Shown: positions 16,304 to 25,640, counted from the first letter of the stretch. The stretch: DNA of 64,000 bases from Paractinoplanes lichenicola (GCF_016785085.1 NZ_JAENHO010000007.1:434001-498000); one strand, 5' to 3'. A program made the numbers and translations. The notes: generated by a model not told the origin, from the sequence alone.

Positions 16304-18466
16304 ATGACCGAGTGGCTGCCGGACCACCTCGCCGCGGCCGAACGTGAGGCGGGCACCACCTTCGACCTGACGGCCTGCGTGCGGGAGCCCATCCACCGGC
16401 TCGGCGGCGTCCAGTCGTACGGGGCGCTGCTCGCCGTCAAGGCCGGCCGGGTCGCGGTGGCCAGCGAGAACGCGGCCGAGGTGCTGGGTTTCGAGATCGG
16501 CGGCGACGACTCGTTCCTGACCGCCGAGCAACGCGCGGGCCTGTGGTCGCTGGCCGACGCCGACACCGGGCAGACCGCGATGATGCCCCTGGAACTGGGC
16601 GGGCGCCGGTTCGACGTCACCGTGCACCACGCCGACGACCACGTCGTGCTCGAGTTCGAGCCCGCCCCCGACACGCCCGAGTTCGGCACCCTGTACGCCC
16701 CGGTCCGCCAGGCCCTGACCCGGCTGCAACGCGCGGCCACCGTCGTCGAGGCGTGCCGGGCCGCCGTCCGGGAGATCCGCGAGATCACCGGCTACGACCG
16801 GGTGGTGGCCTACCGGTTCGAGTCGGCCGACGGGCCCGGCGAGGTGATCGCCGAGGAGGTCGTCGACGACTGGGAGCCGTGGCTCGGGCTGTGGTTCCCC
16901 GCCACCGACATCCCGCCCCAGGCCCGCCGCCTCTACGAACGCAACTGGATCCGGGTGATCGCCGACGCCGGTGACACCACCGCGCAGCTGAGCCCGGCCG
17001 TGCTGCCCGAGACGGGCCGGCCGCTGGACCTGTCGCTGTCGGTGCTGCGCACGGTGTCCCCGTTCCACCTGGAATACCTGCGCAACATCGAGGTCACGTC
17101 GTCGATGTCGGTGTCGCTGCTCGACGGCGGCCGGCTGTGGGGGCTGATCGCCTGCCACGGCCGCGACCCGAAACCGCTGAGCCCGCAGACCCGGGCCGCG
17201 TGCGAGTTCTTCGGGGTGGCGTTGTCGCTGCACCTGGCCGCCCTGCGCGAACGCGACGAGGCGTCGGCCCGCGAGCAGTCCCGCACGGTCATCGCCCGGC
17301 TGCTCGAGCGGTACTCGATGGACCTGCCGATGCGCTGGTCGCAGAACCCGGCCGGCCTCGACCAGGTGATCGCCTGCGACGCGGTCGTGGTGCGCACCGA
17401 CGGCGCGTTGTCGTTGCACGGGGTCGGCCCGGCCGAGGCCGAGCACCTGATGGGGGCGCTCAGCGTGCCCCCGCCCGGCGAGGTGTGGCACTCCGACACC
17501 GTGGACGGGCCGTTCCCGGGGGTGCTGGTGCTGCCGTTCGGCACCGGCGACGACTGCATCGTGTGGCTGCGCCGCGAACGGACGGTGGCCCGGCGGTGGG
17601 CGGCCGACCCCCGGACGCCGGTGGTGCTGGGCCCGCACGGGCAGCGGCTGACCCCACGCGGCTCCACGGCCGTGTTCCTGGCCTCCGTGCGCGGGCGCAG
17701 CACCGGCTGGACGACCACCGACCTGGCCATGGCGGTCGAGCTGGGCCGCGCGATCATGGGGGTGGCGGTGGCCCAGGCCCGGCAGCTGGCCCTGCTCAAC
17801 GTCGACCTGGACTCGTTCGCGCACGCGGCCGCCCACGACTTGAAGGAGCCGCTGCGGGGGATCGCGAACACGTCGACGTTCATCGTCGAGGACGCCGCCG
17901 GGGATCTGGACCCGGTCACCCGGCGCCGGCTGGAGAGCATCCAGCGGCTGGCCACGCGGATGGACGAGCTGCTCAACGCGCTGCTGTCCTACGCGCGGCT
18001 GGGCCGTACGGAGCTGGCCCGGTCACCGGTCCTGCTGACCGACGCGGTGGGGCGAGCCCTCGACGTCGCCGGCCCCCGGCTCGAGGAAGCCTCCGTCGAA
18101 ATTAACATTTCCGGATTGTCCGGCACGGTGGAGGCAGACCCGGTGCTCCTCGACCAGGTGCTCGTCAACCTGCTCGTCAACGCGGCCAAATACGCGCGCC
18201 CGGACGGCGGCCACGTGCAGGTCGGCGTGGAGCAAAACGCGCTATTCGTCCGCGACAACGGGATCGGGATGCCGCCCCACCTGCGCGAACAGGCGTTCCA
18301 GCTGTTCCGGCGGCTGCACCCCGACGCCGTACGGGACGGCTCCGGCGCCGGTCTGGCGATCGTGCGCCGCATCGCCGAGCGGCACGGCGGTCAGGCCTGG
18401 GCCGACGAGTCCCCCGGCGGCGGCACCACCGTCTGGGTCACGTTCGGCTCCCGTGACCTCCAGTAG
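16304..18466 (+). CDS. Bacteriophytochrome-like light-sensing histidine kinase
   Basis: A 720-residue PAS-GAF-PHY-HisKA-HATPase protein. The biliverdin-attaching cysteine of bacteriophytochromes is present as C25 (DLTACVREPIHRLGG); the GAF domain has PATDIP (199-204), the conserved H255 (FHLEYLRN) and H285 (ACHG). In the PHY tongue the usual PRxSF is PRGSTA, so Phe is missing. The kinase part has phospho-His H511 (AAAHDLKEPLRG), N-box LVNLLVNAAKYA, DNGIGMPP and GSGAGLAIVRR. It should undergo red/far-red photoconversion if biliverdin is available; no haem oxygenase gene lies in the window. It overlaps the convergent receiver gene by 76 bases. Confidence 0.88.
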   Translation: MTEWLPDHLAAAEREAGTTFDLTACVREPIHRLGGVQSYGALLAVKAGRVAVASENAAEVLGFEIGGDDSFLTAEQRAGLWSLADADTGQTAMMPLELGGRRFDVTVHHADDHVVLEFEPAPDTPEFGTLYAPVRQALTRLQRAATVVEACRAAVREIREITGYDRVVAYRFESADGPGEVIAEEVVDDWEPWLGLWFPATDIPPQARRLYERNWIRVIADAGDTTAQLSPAVLPETGRPLDLSLSVLRTVSPFHLEYLRNIEVTSSMSVSLLDGGRLWGLIACHGRDPKPLSPQTRAACEFFGVALSLHLAALRERDEASAREQSRTVIARLLERYSMDLPMRWSQNPAGLDQVIACDAVVVRTDGALSLHGVGPAEAEHLMGALSVPPPGEVWHSDTVDGPFPGVLVLPFGTGDDCIVWLRRERTVARRWAADPRTPVVLGPHGQRLTPRGSTAVFLASVRGRSTGWTTTDLAMAVELGRAIMGVAVAQARQLALLNVDLDSFAHAAAHDLKEPLRGIANTSTFIVEDAAGDLDPVTRRRLESIQRLATRMDELLNALLSYARLGRTELARSPVLLTDAVGRALDVAGPRLEEASVEINISGLSGTVEADPVLLDQVLVNLLVNAAKYARPDGGHVQVGVEQNALFVRDNGIGMPPHLREQAFQLFRRLHPDAVRDGSGAGLAIVRRIAERHGGQAWADESPGGGTTVWVTFGSRDLQ

Positions 18467-18843
18467 TCCAGGGTCTGGCTGAGCACGCTCTGGAACAACG
18501 CGAAGTTGATCGGCTTGTAGATGTAGCTGTCGGCGCCGGCCGCGTAGCAGGCGTCGGCCTCGGCCTGGTTCTCCGACGAGGTGAACACGACCAGCCGCAG
18601 CGCGTCGAACTCGGCGCGGGCGCGGACCTGCCGGATCACGTCGAGGCCACCCTCGCCGGGCATGTTCAGGTCGAGCAGCACCAGCCGCGGTGGCTCGGCG
18701 CCGGCGCCGTCGAGCCGGGGCAGCACCCCGGAACCGGAGCGCAGGAACTCCAGCCGCACGTCCGGGTGGGACCGGCCGATGGCGCGGGCGATCGCCTCGA
18801 TGTCCTCGTCGGAGTCCTCGACGACCAGCACCAGCTCATTCAT
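18391..18843 (-). CDS. Receiver-only response regulator (Rcp1-like)
   Basis: A 150-residue stand-alone receiver domain: acidic pocket VVEDSDED, phospho-Asp D58 (VLLDLNMPGEGG), FTSSEN and the Lys in YIYKPINFALF. There is no output domain. This is the type that pairs with phytochrome kinases (Rcp1), and the phytochrome gene is directly convergent with it. It starts at ATG 18843, sharing 8 bases (ATGAATGA) with the end of the upstream phosphatase gene, so translation is coupled. The last 25 codons lie antisense to the end of the phytochrome gene. Confidence 0.88.
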   Translation of the reverse strand: MNELVLVVEDSDEDIEAIARAIGRSHPDVRLEFLRSGSGVLPRLDGAGAEPPRLVLLDLNMPGEGGLDVIRQVRARAEFDALRLVVFTSSENQAEADACYAAGADSYIYKPINFALFQSVLSQTLDYWRSREPNVTQTVVPPPGDSSAQA

Positions 18844-20395
18844 GCGCACTCCGTTGGACTCCGAGCAGGGCGATGTCGTCGGTGGCCTCGGCGGCGCTGC
18901 TCAGCTCGTCGATCAGCTGCTGCAGGCCGGTGCCGCGCAGCCGGTGCAGGGCCGCGCCGAGGGCCCGCTCCTCGAACATGCGCCCGTCGGCGTCGCGGCT
19001 CTCGGTCAGCCCGTCGGTGAACATCAGCAGCGTTTCCCCGGCGGCCAGCTCGAGCCGGGTCTGCTTGAGCCGCGGCTCGTCGAGGATGCCCAGCGGCACC
19101 CCGCCGCCGGCCCCCCGCCGCGGTTCGCCGTCCACGGGCAGCACCGCGGGGGCGGGATGACCGGCCGAGGTCCACTCGACCGTGCCGTCGGGGCGGATCA
19201 AGGCGACCGCGGCCGTGATGAACCGCCACGACCCGTCGAGCCGCAGCCGCGCGTTGAGCCGCGTCAGGGCGCGGGCCGGGGACAGGCCCTCGTGCAGCAG
19301 CGCGGCCAGGGTGTGCCGGGCCATCCCGGTCAGCGCGGCCGCGTCGACCCCGCGCCCGCACACGTCACCGATGACCGCGGCCACCTCACCGCCGCCGCGT
19401 ACGACCACGTCGTAGAAGTCGCCGCCGACCTCCAGGACCCGGTCGCCGACGGTGTAGGAGGCGGCCAGTTCCAGCCCGGCGGTGTGCGGCAGCCGGGTCG
19501 GCAGCAGGTGCTGCTGCATCCGCACCACCTCCTGCCGGCGCTGCTCGTACAGGGTGCTGTTGTCGATGGCCAGGGCGGCCCGCGCGGCCAGGTCACGTAG
19601 GAAGGTGGCCGGGGGGATCCGGTCGGGGTCGCGGTCGAACAGGAACACCAGCAGCCCGATCACCCGGCCCCGGGCCCGCAGCACCTGCGAATGCTCACCC
19701 GGGGTGGCCAGCCGCTCCACCGCGCCCGGTTCCCGCAGCATCGCGTCGAGCCGGCGCATGTCGACGTGCACGGCGCTGCGCAGCACCGGCTTGCCGTCCT
19801 CGTGCACGAACACCAGGCAGCCCTCGGCGATCGCCGGGACGGCCATGCGGGGCACCCGGTACATCGTCTGGGTGGTGTCGAGCACCGCGTCCATCTGCAG
19901 CGACGCCTCGGCCAGCAGCGCGTCGCGCATCAGTTGCTGCTGCTCGTCGCGCATGGCGGCCAGCCGGCGCACGGCCTCCTGACTGACCTCGACGACCTGG
20001 CGCAGGCACTCGGCCACGAACGCGGTGTCGGCGCTGCCGTCGACCCCCACCATGATCGTGCCGGCGGCCTGGCCCGGCTCGTCGAACCGGCAGATCACCA
20101 TCGTCGTGATCCCCGGCAGGTCGACCGGGACGACCCGGGGTGGCCCGGCCTGCTTCGGGGCGAGACCGGCGGCCACCGCCTGCCGGTCCTCGGTCAACGG
20201 CACACCCTGCCACCGGTACGCGAGAACACCGTCCCCGGCGGTGGCGTGCCGCAACCCCCACACCGCCCGTACGCCCGGCAGCTCCTGCAACGGGGGCAGC
20301 ACGAGGTCGGCCAGCTGCTCCCGCGAGTGGATGACGACGACGGCGCTCCACAAGCGGTGCAGGGCCTTGGCCCACCGCATGCCGGCCTCCGACAC
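18836..20395 (-). CDS. GAF-containing PP2C/SpoIIE-type serine phosphatase
   Basis: A 519-residue protein. Residues 15-275 include an N-terminal sensor region and a GAF-like domain (RGRVIGLLVFLFDRD, LAARAALAIDNSTLYEQRR), then a coiled linker and the PP2C/SpoIIE catalytic domain from about 295: VGGDFYDVV, GDVCGRGVDAAALT, SAGHPAPAV, LLMFTDGLTESRD and TDDIALLGV supply the metal-binding aspartates. Such RsbU-like phosphatases act on phosphorylated anti-anti-sigma proteins. It is co-translated with the receiver protein downstream, suggesting a light or stress partner-switch module. Confidence 0.88.
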   Translation of the reverse strand: MSEAGMRWAKALHRLWSAVVVIHSREQLADLVLPPLQELPGVRAVWGLRHATAGDGVLAYRWQGVPLTEDRQAVAAGLAPKQAGPPRVVPVDLPGITTMVICRFDEPGQAAGTIMVGVDGSADTAFVAECLRQVVEVSQEAVRRLAAMRDEQQQLMRDALLAEASLQMDAVLDTTQTMYRVPRMAVPAIAEGCLVFVHEDGKPVLRSAVHVDMRRLDAMLREPGAVERLATPGEHSQVLRARGRVIGLLVFLFDRDPDRIPPATFLRDLAARAALAIDNSTLYEQRRQEVVRMQQHLLPTRLPHTAGLELAASYTVGDRVLEVGGDFYDVVVRGGGEVAAVIGDVCGRGVDAAALTGMARHTLAALLHEGLSPARALTRLNARLRLDGSWRFITAAVALIRPDGTVEWTSAGHPAPAVLPVDGEPRRGAGGGVPLGILDEPRLKQTRLELAAGETLLMFTDGLTESRDADGRMFEERALGAALHRLRGTGLQQLIDELSSAAEATDDIALLGVQRSAHE

Positions 20396-20471
20396 GTCTT
20401 CACCCCCCAGCGGCGGCCAGTATCACTGAATGCTTGCCGCACGGCAAATAGGTGGTGCTCAGCGTGCCTGC

Positions 20472-20810
20472 TCACAGGTGCCCCACGTTGACGATCAGCG
20501 CCGCGACCTCGGTGACGAAGAAGACCGCCCACCCAATCAGGTTGCGCGAACCGACCCGCAGATGCGCCACCAGCGCCCCGCTGAAATAGAGCACCAGCCC
20601 GGCCGCGGCGAGGACCCCCAGCCACGGCACGACGAACCCGGCCACCAGTCCCAGCGTGCCCGCCGCCAGCAGCGACCCCAGCACCGGCACCCACGAGCGC
20701 GGGATCCGCTTCATGTCGGCCTGCGTCTTCGGGTAGTCGTGGCCGACCAGGTAGGTGACGGCGGCCGCCCCGGTGAACACGGCAGCGATGATCGTGACAG
20801 TGATGTACAT
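20472..20810 (-). CDS. DoxX-like four-helix membrane protein
   Basis: A 112-residue integral membrane protein with four hydrophobic segments (residues 3-22, 43-63, 65-88, 93-112) and the DoxX-like pattern LGSLLAAGTLGLVAGFVVPWLG and GLVLYFSGALVAHLRVG. Role unknown; the family includes quinol-oxidase-associated and oxidative-stress proteins. It stands between the phosphatase and DUF3626 genes on the same strand with moderate gaps. A similar protein is encoded at 45459-45809. Confidence 0.75.
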   Translation of the reverse strand: MYITVTIIAAVFTGAAAVTYLVGHDYPKTQADMKRIPRSWVPVLGSLLAAGTLGLVAGFVVPWLGVLAAAGLVLYFSGALVAHLRVGSRNLIGWAVFFVTEVAALIVNVGHL

Positions 20811-20833
20811 GACTCCAAGGACGAGTCACCACG

Positions 20834-21775
20834 TCAGGGCGTGACACCCCGCAGCACGAGGATGTGCCACACCTTCTTGAGCAGCTGCAACACCTCGGCC
20901 GGGGTGCCGAACGACGACCACGTGCCCGGCTCGCGGGTGGCCCGGCCGACCGCCGCGGCGTCCAGCACGTCCAGTCCGTAGTGCGTGGCCACCGCCCGGG
21001 CCAGCGGGGGCACCTCCGGGCCGCGCAGCTCGTCGGGGAACTCGGCCGCGGGCAGCACGAAGCCCGGCGACCACCTGAGCTCCGGCGCCAGGGAACGCAG
21101 CAGCGGCTCCACCGGCGTACGGCGGAAGGAAGGGTCGGCCACGACGGCCGTGACGTGCTCGCTCAGCGTGACCCCGCCGTGCACCTGCGCCTCGACGTAG
21201 TGATCCATCGCCCGGCCCGGCCCCGTACGCGGCGCGGTCAGCGCGGCCACCCATTGCTCCGGCGACGCCGCGGGCAGGTTCAGCGCCGACCCCGTACGCT
21301 CCACCTCGTCCAGCAGCGCCGCCCACACCGCACTGAACGTGCCGGCGGTGCCGAACACGGTGGGCGCGGTGAAGCTGTCGCCGTGACTGAACGTGGCCCG
21401 CGGCAGCACCGACGCGTTCAGCACCAGATGACAACTGCCGAACCGCGGCGACGCCCCGTCCGGATACCCGGCCAGGTTCAGCCCGCCGTAGATCGGCCGG
21501 CCCCGCCCGTCGGCGTACACCCCGGGAAACATGCGCTGCTCCCATAGGTCACGGTCGCCACCCGCGTACGCGGTCAGCCCGCCGTTGGAGATCCCGGTCT
21601 CGAACTGGCTGCGGTAGACCCCCTCGGCCGCCAGATGCTCGGCCACCGTCAGCCCGTCGGCCAGCAACCGGTCCGGATGAAAACTGACCGTGATCGGCGC
21701 CCCGGCCGGCACCGGCCCCGCCGCCGGGAAAAGCTCCCGCACGTACGCCAGAGCCCGCTCGGCCGCCGCGCTCAC
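20834..21775 (-). CDS. DUF3626 family protein
   Basis: A 313-residue soluble protein. The family pattern is visible: ITVSFHPDRLLADGLTVAEHLAAEGVYRSQFETGISNGGLTAY (in parts), RDLWEQRMFPGVYAD, IYGGLNLAGYPDGASPRFGSCHLVLN and the C-terminal EVLQLLKKVWHILV. The repeated His, Asp and Cys residues in these blocks hint at an enzyme, but no reaction is known for DUF3626. It overlaps the start of nothing; its own start (21775) overlaps the stop of uppP by 4 bases. Confidence 0.78.
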   Translation of the reverse strand: MSAAAERALAYVRELFPAAGPVPAGAPITVSFHPDRLLADGLTVAEHLAAEGVYRSQFETGISNGGLTAYAGGDRDLWEQRMFPGVYADGRGRPIYGGLNLAGYPDGASPRFGSCHLVLNASVLPRATFSHGDSFTAPTVFGTAGTFSAVWAALLDEVERTGSALNLPAASPEQWVAALTAPRTGPGRAMDHYVEAQVHGGVTLSEHVTAVVADPSFRRTPVEPLLRSLAPELRWSPGFVLPAAEFPDELRGPEVPPLARAVATHYGLDVLDAAAVGRATREPGTWSSFGTPAEVLQLLKKVWHILVLRGVTP

Positions 21776-22608
21776 TTCGGCTCGATCACGTTGAAGGTCA
21801 GCAACCCCATCAGGACGACCCCGAGCGCCACCCGGTACCAGATGAAAATGCTGTACGAATGCCGCGAGACGAACTTGAGCAGCCAGTTCACGCTGAAGTA
21901 GGCCACCACGAAACTCACCGCGGTCGCGATCAGCGTGTTCGTCCAGCCCACCCCGTCGGCGATGTTGCCCGCCTCCTGATAGCCCTGCAGCAGCGACGCG
22001 CCCAGCAGCGCCGGGATCGACAGGAAGAACGACAACTTCGTCACCGTCACCCGGTCGAAGTCACGCAGCAGACCGGCCGACATCGTCGCGCCCGACCGCG
22101 ACACCCCCGGGATCAGCGCCATGCACTGCACCAGGCCGATGATCAGCGAGTCCTTCCACGTCACGTCGTCCTCGTGCTTGATCTGCGTGGCCGCGTGATC
22201 GGCGAACGCCATCACCCCCGACCACAGGATCAACGCGCCCGCCACGAACCACAGGCTGCGCAGGGTCGTCTCGATCTGATCCTTGAACAGCAGGGCCACG
22301 ATCACGATCGGGATCGCGCCGATCAGCACCGCCCACCCGAACCGGAAATCCGGGTTGTCCCGCTTGGCCTTGTTGAACAACCCGGCCAGGAACGCCGGAA
22401 CCACCCGGGCGATGTCCTTCCACAGGAAAATGATCGTGGCCAGCACCGCACCCGACTGGATGATCACCGTGAACGCGGTGATCGCCGGATCGTCGATCCG
22501 ATACCCCAGCAGCTTCTCCAGGATCGTCAGGTGGCCGGTGCTCGACACGGGCAGGAACTCGGTAAAGCCCTCAACCGCGCCCAGCAGCACCGCTTCGAAG
22601 ATGTTCAA
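21772..22608 (-). CDS. uppP: Undecaprenyl-diphosphate phosphatase
   Basis: A 278-residue, multi-helix membrane enzyme of the BacA/UppP family that recycles the peptidoglycan lipid carrier by removing a phosphate from undecaprenyl diphosphate; it also confers bacitracin tolerance. Both signature regions are intact: VEGFTEFLPVSSTGHL (residues 14-28) and PGVSRSGATMSAGLLRDFDR (about 165-185). Length is typical. Its stop overlaps the start of the DUF3626 gene by 4 bases, so the two are co-translated. Confidence 0.93.
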   Translation of the reverse strand: MNIFEAVLLGAVEGFTEFLPVSSTGHLTILEKLLGYRIDDPAITAFTVIIQSGAVLATIIFLWKDIARVVPAFLAGLFNKAKRDNPDFRFGWAVLIGAIPIVIVALLFKDQIETTLRSLWFVAGALILWSGVMAFADHAATQIKHEDDVTWKDSLIIGLVQCMALIPGVSRSGATMSAGLLRDFDRVTVTKLSFFLSIPALLGASLLQGYQEAGNIADGVGWTNTLIATAVSFVVAYFSVNWLLKFVSRHSYSIFIWYRVALGVVLMGLLTFNVIEPK

Positions 22609-22662
22609 ACCCGACCGCCTCTTTGATCCGCTTTTTACCGCGGACGAGCATAGGGGGCCGCG

Positions 22663-23595
22663 TCACTGCTGGGCGCGACGGGCCCTGGCTGCGGCCAGGG
22701 TGTAGGCAGGATCACGATCCAGGTTGTGCCGGTCCCGGTCGTAACGGCGGGTCGTCCGCGGGTCGGCGTGCCCCATCGCGTCCTGCACATCCTCCAGCGG
22801 CACCCCCTCGGCCCGCGCCGCCGTCGCGAACGCGTGCCGCAACGAGTGCGGCGACAACCGGTCCGCCGCCGGGATGCCCGCCTCCGCGGCCAGCCGCCGG
22901 ATCAGCCGGAAGATCGCATGCCGGTCCAGCCGCGCCCCGGTCGACGTCTGGAACAACGGGCCGTCGTCGGCGCCCCGCGTTTCGAGGTAGGCGTCCAAAG
23001 CCTCGGCGGCCGCCGGGGTCAACGCGCGGCGGCGGGCCTTGTTGCCCTTGCCGACGAACCGGACCGTACGGTGGCCGCGTTCCCACCCGACGTCGTCGAG
23101 GTTGAGACTCACCAGCTCACCGACCCGCAGACCCAGATCGGCGAGCAGGGTCATCACCGCGTGATGCCGCTTGCTGGCGGTCGCCGCCCGGGCCAGCAAC
23201 GCATCCACCTCTTCCGGAGTGAGCCCGACCGTGGCCGAATGATCCCGGGAAACGTTCGGCCGGTCGGCCCCCGCGACAGGGTTCGCGTCCACCGCCCGGA
23301 TCTTGACGAGGAAGTCATACCAGCTGGATAAACCGGACAATTTGCGGGCCACCGTCGATGGCGCGAGCTGCTGATCCTCCAACCCCCGCGCATAGGCGTT
23401 CACGTCGAGGAACGATGCCCTGAGCGGGTCCCTGTCAAAGCCGGCACACCACGCCAGCCACGCATGCACATCCCGCCGGTACGCCGCCCGGGTGTGCTCC
23501 GACAACCGCCGGTTCGCCAGCCACACCTCGGTGACTTGCTCGGCCGCGCCGACCTCGGCCAGCTCCCCGCCACCCTGCCTCGGCACCAGCTGCAT
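22663..23595 (-). CDS. Tyrosine recombinase, XerC/XerD-like
   Basis: A 310-residue recombinase. The N-terminal SAM-like domain covers about residues 20-105 and the catalytic domain has R157 (GLRVGE), K183 (GKGNKARRR), H250 and R253 (PHSLRH), H276 (GHADPRTT) and Y285 (RRYDRDR). The residue spacing is nearly the same as in the enzyme at 1724-2680, but the sequences differ, so they are not a recent duplication. The C-terminal extension DPAYTLAAARARRAQQ is unusual. Downstream is uppP, upstream ABC-F; no element boundaries were seen. Confidence 0.85.
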   Translation of the reverse strand: MQLVPRQGGGELAEVGAAEQVTEVWLANRRLSEHTRAAYRRDVHAWLAWCAGFDRDPLRASFLDVNAYARGLEDQQLAPSTVARKLSGLSSWYDFLVKIRAVDANPVAGADRPNVSRDHSATVGLTPEEVDALLARAATASKRHHAVMTLLADLGLRVGELVSLNLDDVGWERGHRTVRFVGKGNKARRRALTPAAAEALDAYLETRGADDGPLFQTSTGARLDRHAIFRLIRRLAAEAGIPAADRLSPHSLRHAFATAARAEGVPLEDVQDAMGHADPRTTRRYDRDRHNLDRDPAYTLAAARARRAQQ

Positions 23596-23607
23596 GACAC
23601 CATCGTG

Positions 23608-25200
23608 TCAGCTTTCGATCACCGCGCCGCCCGCGACATGCCAGCGCCGCCCGAACCCGGTCTTCTCCGCGAAATAGCGGTCATGCGTCACCACCAGCAA
23701 CGTCCCCTTGTACCGCCGCAACGCCTCCTCGATCACGTCGAGCGCGTCCAGATCGAGGAAGTTCGTCGGCTCGTCCAGCAGCAACACCCGCGCCGGGCTG
23801 TTCACCAGAACCGCCAGCAGCAACCGCCGCAACTCACCGGCCGACAGGCTCCGCAACTGCGCATCCCACTGATCCGCCCCGAACTGGTGACCTTCGAGCA
23901 GCTTCTCCGCGTCGTCGAGATACACCGGCACCCGCGACCGGAAAAACTCCATCACCGACTGCTTCGTCCGCAACCCGTCGGTCGTCTGCGGCAACACCGC
24001 CGTGTCATCACTTGCGAGGGCGTTCAGCAACGACGTCTTCCCCGCCCCGTTACGCCCCGTGATCAAAATGCGGTCACCGCGGCGCACCTCCAGATCCACA
24101 TGCTCGAGCAGCACCTTCGGCCCCGCCGCCACCGTCAGGTCACGCGCCTTGAGCACCACCTCACCCGGATCCGCCTGATCGGCCGGAAAAGCCAACGTCA
24201 ACGGCGGACGCGTCCGCGGCCGGGCGATCCACTTCACCGACTCCATCTGCCGGCGCAACCGCCGCTCCCGCACCTTCGCCTTACGCGCCACCAACCGGGC
24301 CACCCGCCGCAGATGCGGACCGGCCACCCCCAGACCCTTGGCGTTCTCCACCCCGATCGAATATTGCTTCGTCCGCTCGATGTCCGCCTCCCACCGCCGG
24401 CGGTCCTTCTCCTGCGCCTCGAAATCCAGCAACAGCCGCTCCCACCGCCGCTGCTTCTCCTCCCGGAACGCCGTATAACCGCCACCCGGATAGTCCTGCA
24501 CCTCGGTGTCGATGCCGTCGAGCTCCAGCACCCGCGTCACCACCGCATCGAGAAACGCCCGATCGTGGCTGACAGTCAAAACCGCTCCCCCGTACGCGGT
24601 GAGCCAGCCCTGCAACCACGCCATGCCCTCCGCGTCCAGGTGATTGGTGGGCTCGTCCAGCAGCAACACATCCGGCTCGTCGAGCAGCGCCCGCGCCAGC
24701 AACAACCGGGCCTGCTCGCCGCCGCTGACCGCCGTGAGGGCCAGGCCGTCGGGCAGGTGGGAGATGTCGAGGCGCTGGCGGATCTCGGCCAGCCGGTTCT
24801 CCGCGTTCCAGCCCTCCAGGGCCGTCCACCGCTCCTGCACCGCCGCGAACTCGGCCAGGACGTCCTCCTGGCTTTCCAGGCGGCGCTCCAGCTCGCGCAG
24901 CTCGGCGGTCACCCCGGCCAGCTCGCCGAGACCGCCGATGAGGAACGCCCCGACTGTGCCTTCGGGATCGGGCATCTGCTGCGCCACATAACCGATGCGC
25001 GTCGACGGGCCGTACGTGACCGCGCCGGTGTCCGGCTTCAACTCGCCGGCCAGCACCCGCAGCAACGTCGACTTGCCGGCGCCGTTAGGACCGACGATCC
25101 CCACCCGGTCGCCGTCGTTGAGCACCAGATCGAACCCGGTGAACAACGGGTCACCGTCGTGGGAACGGCTGAGATTGACAGATTTCAACAAGGGCCACAC
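23608..25200 (-). CDS. ABC-F family ATPase
   Basis: A 530-residue soluble protein with two ABC domains and no membrane segments, as in ribosome-acting ABC-F proteins (antibiotic protection or translation factors). Domain 1: VGPNGAGKSTLLRVLAG, SGGEQARLLLARALLDEP, LLLDEPTNHLD. Domain 2: ITGRNGAGKTSLLNALAS, LSAGELRRLLLAVLV, LLLDEPTNFLD. The long, Arg/Lys-rich linker (about 240-300) is the P-site tRNA-interaction motif. The start is a GTG at 25200; a TTG at 25191 is possible. A small hairpin lies upstream (25228-25246). Confidence 0.87.
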   Translation of the reverse strand: MWPLLKSVNLSRSHDGDPLFTGFDLVLNDGDRVGIVGPNGAGKSTLLRVLAGELKPDTGAVTYGPSTRIGYVAQQMPDPEGTVGAFLIGGLGELAGVTAELRELERRLESQEDVLAEFAAVQERWTALEGWNAENRLAEIRQRLDISHLPDGLALTAVSGGEQARLLLARALLDEPDVLLLDEPTNHLDAEGMAWLQGWLTAYGGAVLTVSHDRAFLDAVVTRVLELDGIDTEVQDYPGGGYTAFREEKQRRWERLLLDFEAQEKDRRRWEADIERTKQYSIGVENAKGLGVAGPHLRRVARLVARKAKVRERRLRRQMESVKWIARPRTRPPLTLAFPADQADPGEVVLKARDLTVAAGPKVLLEHVDLEVRRGDRILITGRNGAGKTSLLNALASDDTAVLPQTTDGLRTKQSVMEFFRSRVPVYLDDAEKLLEGHQFGADQWDAQLRSLSAGELRRLLLAVLVNSPARVLLLDEPTNFLDLDALDVIEEALRRYKGTLLVVTHDRYFAEKTGFGRRWHVAGGAVIES

Positions 25201-25396
25201 TCCAAGGGGCGACTACACCGACAGGACAGCGCTCACTCGGGGCGCTTTTACGGGTCGGGTCGCTCTCACATGGAGAAAGGCACTCCTCGCTTCCGGCAAC
25301 AGGTCCGCACGCCACTCTGCCCTCCGCCCGCTCCGGCCGCAACCGATTTAGGTCCGGAACCCGCTCCGATACCACAGATCGGCCGGACGCATCACG

Positions 25397-25422
25397 TTGT
25401 CCACATCGTCGCGTTGTCCACA
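25397..25422 (+). other. Second pair of DnaA boxes
   Basis: TTGTCCACA at 25397-25405 and at 25414-25422, same strand, 17 bases apart. Both are exact matches to the actinobacterial DnaA box. They lie in the gap upstream of the siderophore operon and downstream of nothing transcribed toward them. Confidence 0.5.
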
Positions 25423-25586
25423 GCGCCGCACCCGAAGATCAGCAGTTTGCGCCACACTGCTCCGAGGCGGTGGCCCCCGGGAGGGTGGGCTGTACGGCGC
25501 GGGTGATCTTGCCCCGCGAGGCGGCAGGATCGTCCAGACCCGCAGGCTGTGGGCGCCGTTGATTCCTTTTGGTCTTGGTTTTTGAA

Positions 25587-25640
25587 TTTGTGGTGCGCCT
25601 ATCTATGGGCGCACACCGTGTAGGCCGTCCTAGGATGGTG
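25587..25640. repeat. Dispersed TCCTAGGA element, copy A
   Basis: Starts with TTTGTGGTGCGCC, contains a hairpin GTGCGCC/GGCGCAC, then GTAGGCCG and the palindrome TCCTAGGA (25628-25635) followed by TGGTGG. Related copies are at 33736-33780 and 44796-44845. TAGGAT (25631-25636) could act as a -10 box for the siderophore operon about 45 bases downstream. Confidence 0.45.

Noticed and set aside
25228..25250. Intrinsic terminator on the plus strand before the siderophore operon
   Set aside because: Stem of only five base pairs with a nine-base loop and no plus-strand gene ending there; recorded only as part of the gap.
25618..25640. IdeR/DmdR iron box before the siderophore genes
   Set aside because: TAGG-N4-CCTA is present, but the 19-base TTAGG-N9-CCTAA layout is not, and the same motif occurs in two unrelated gaps.
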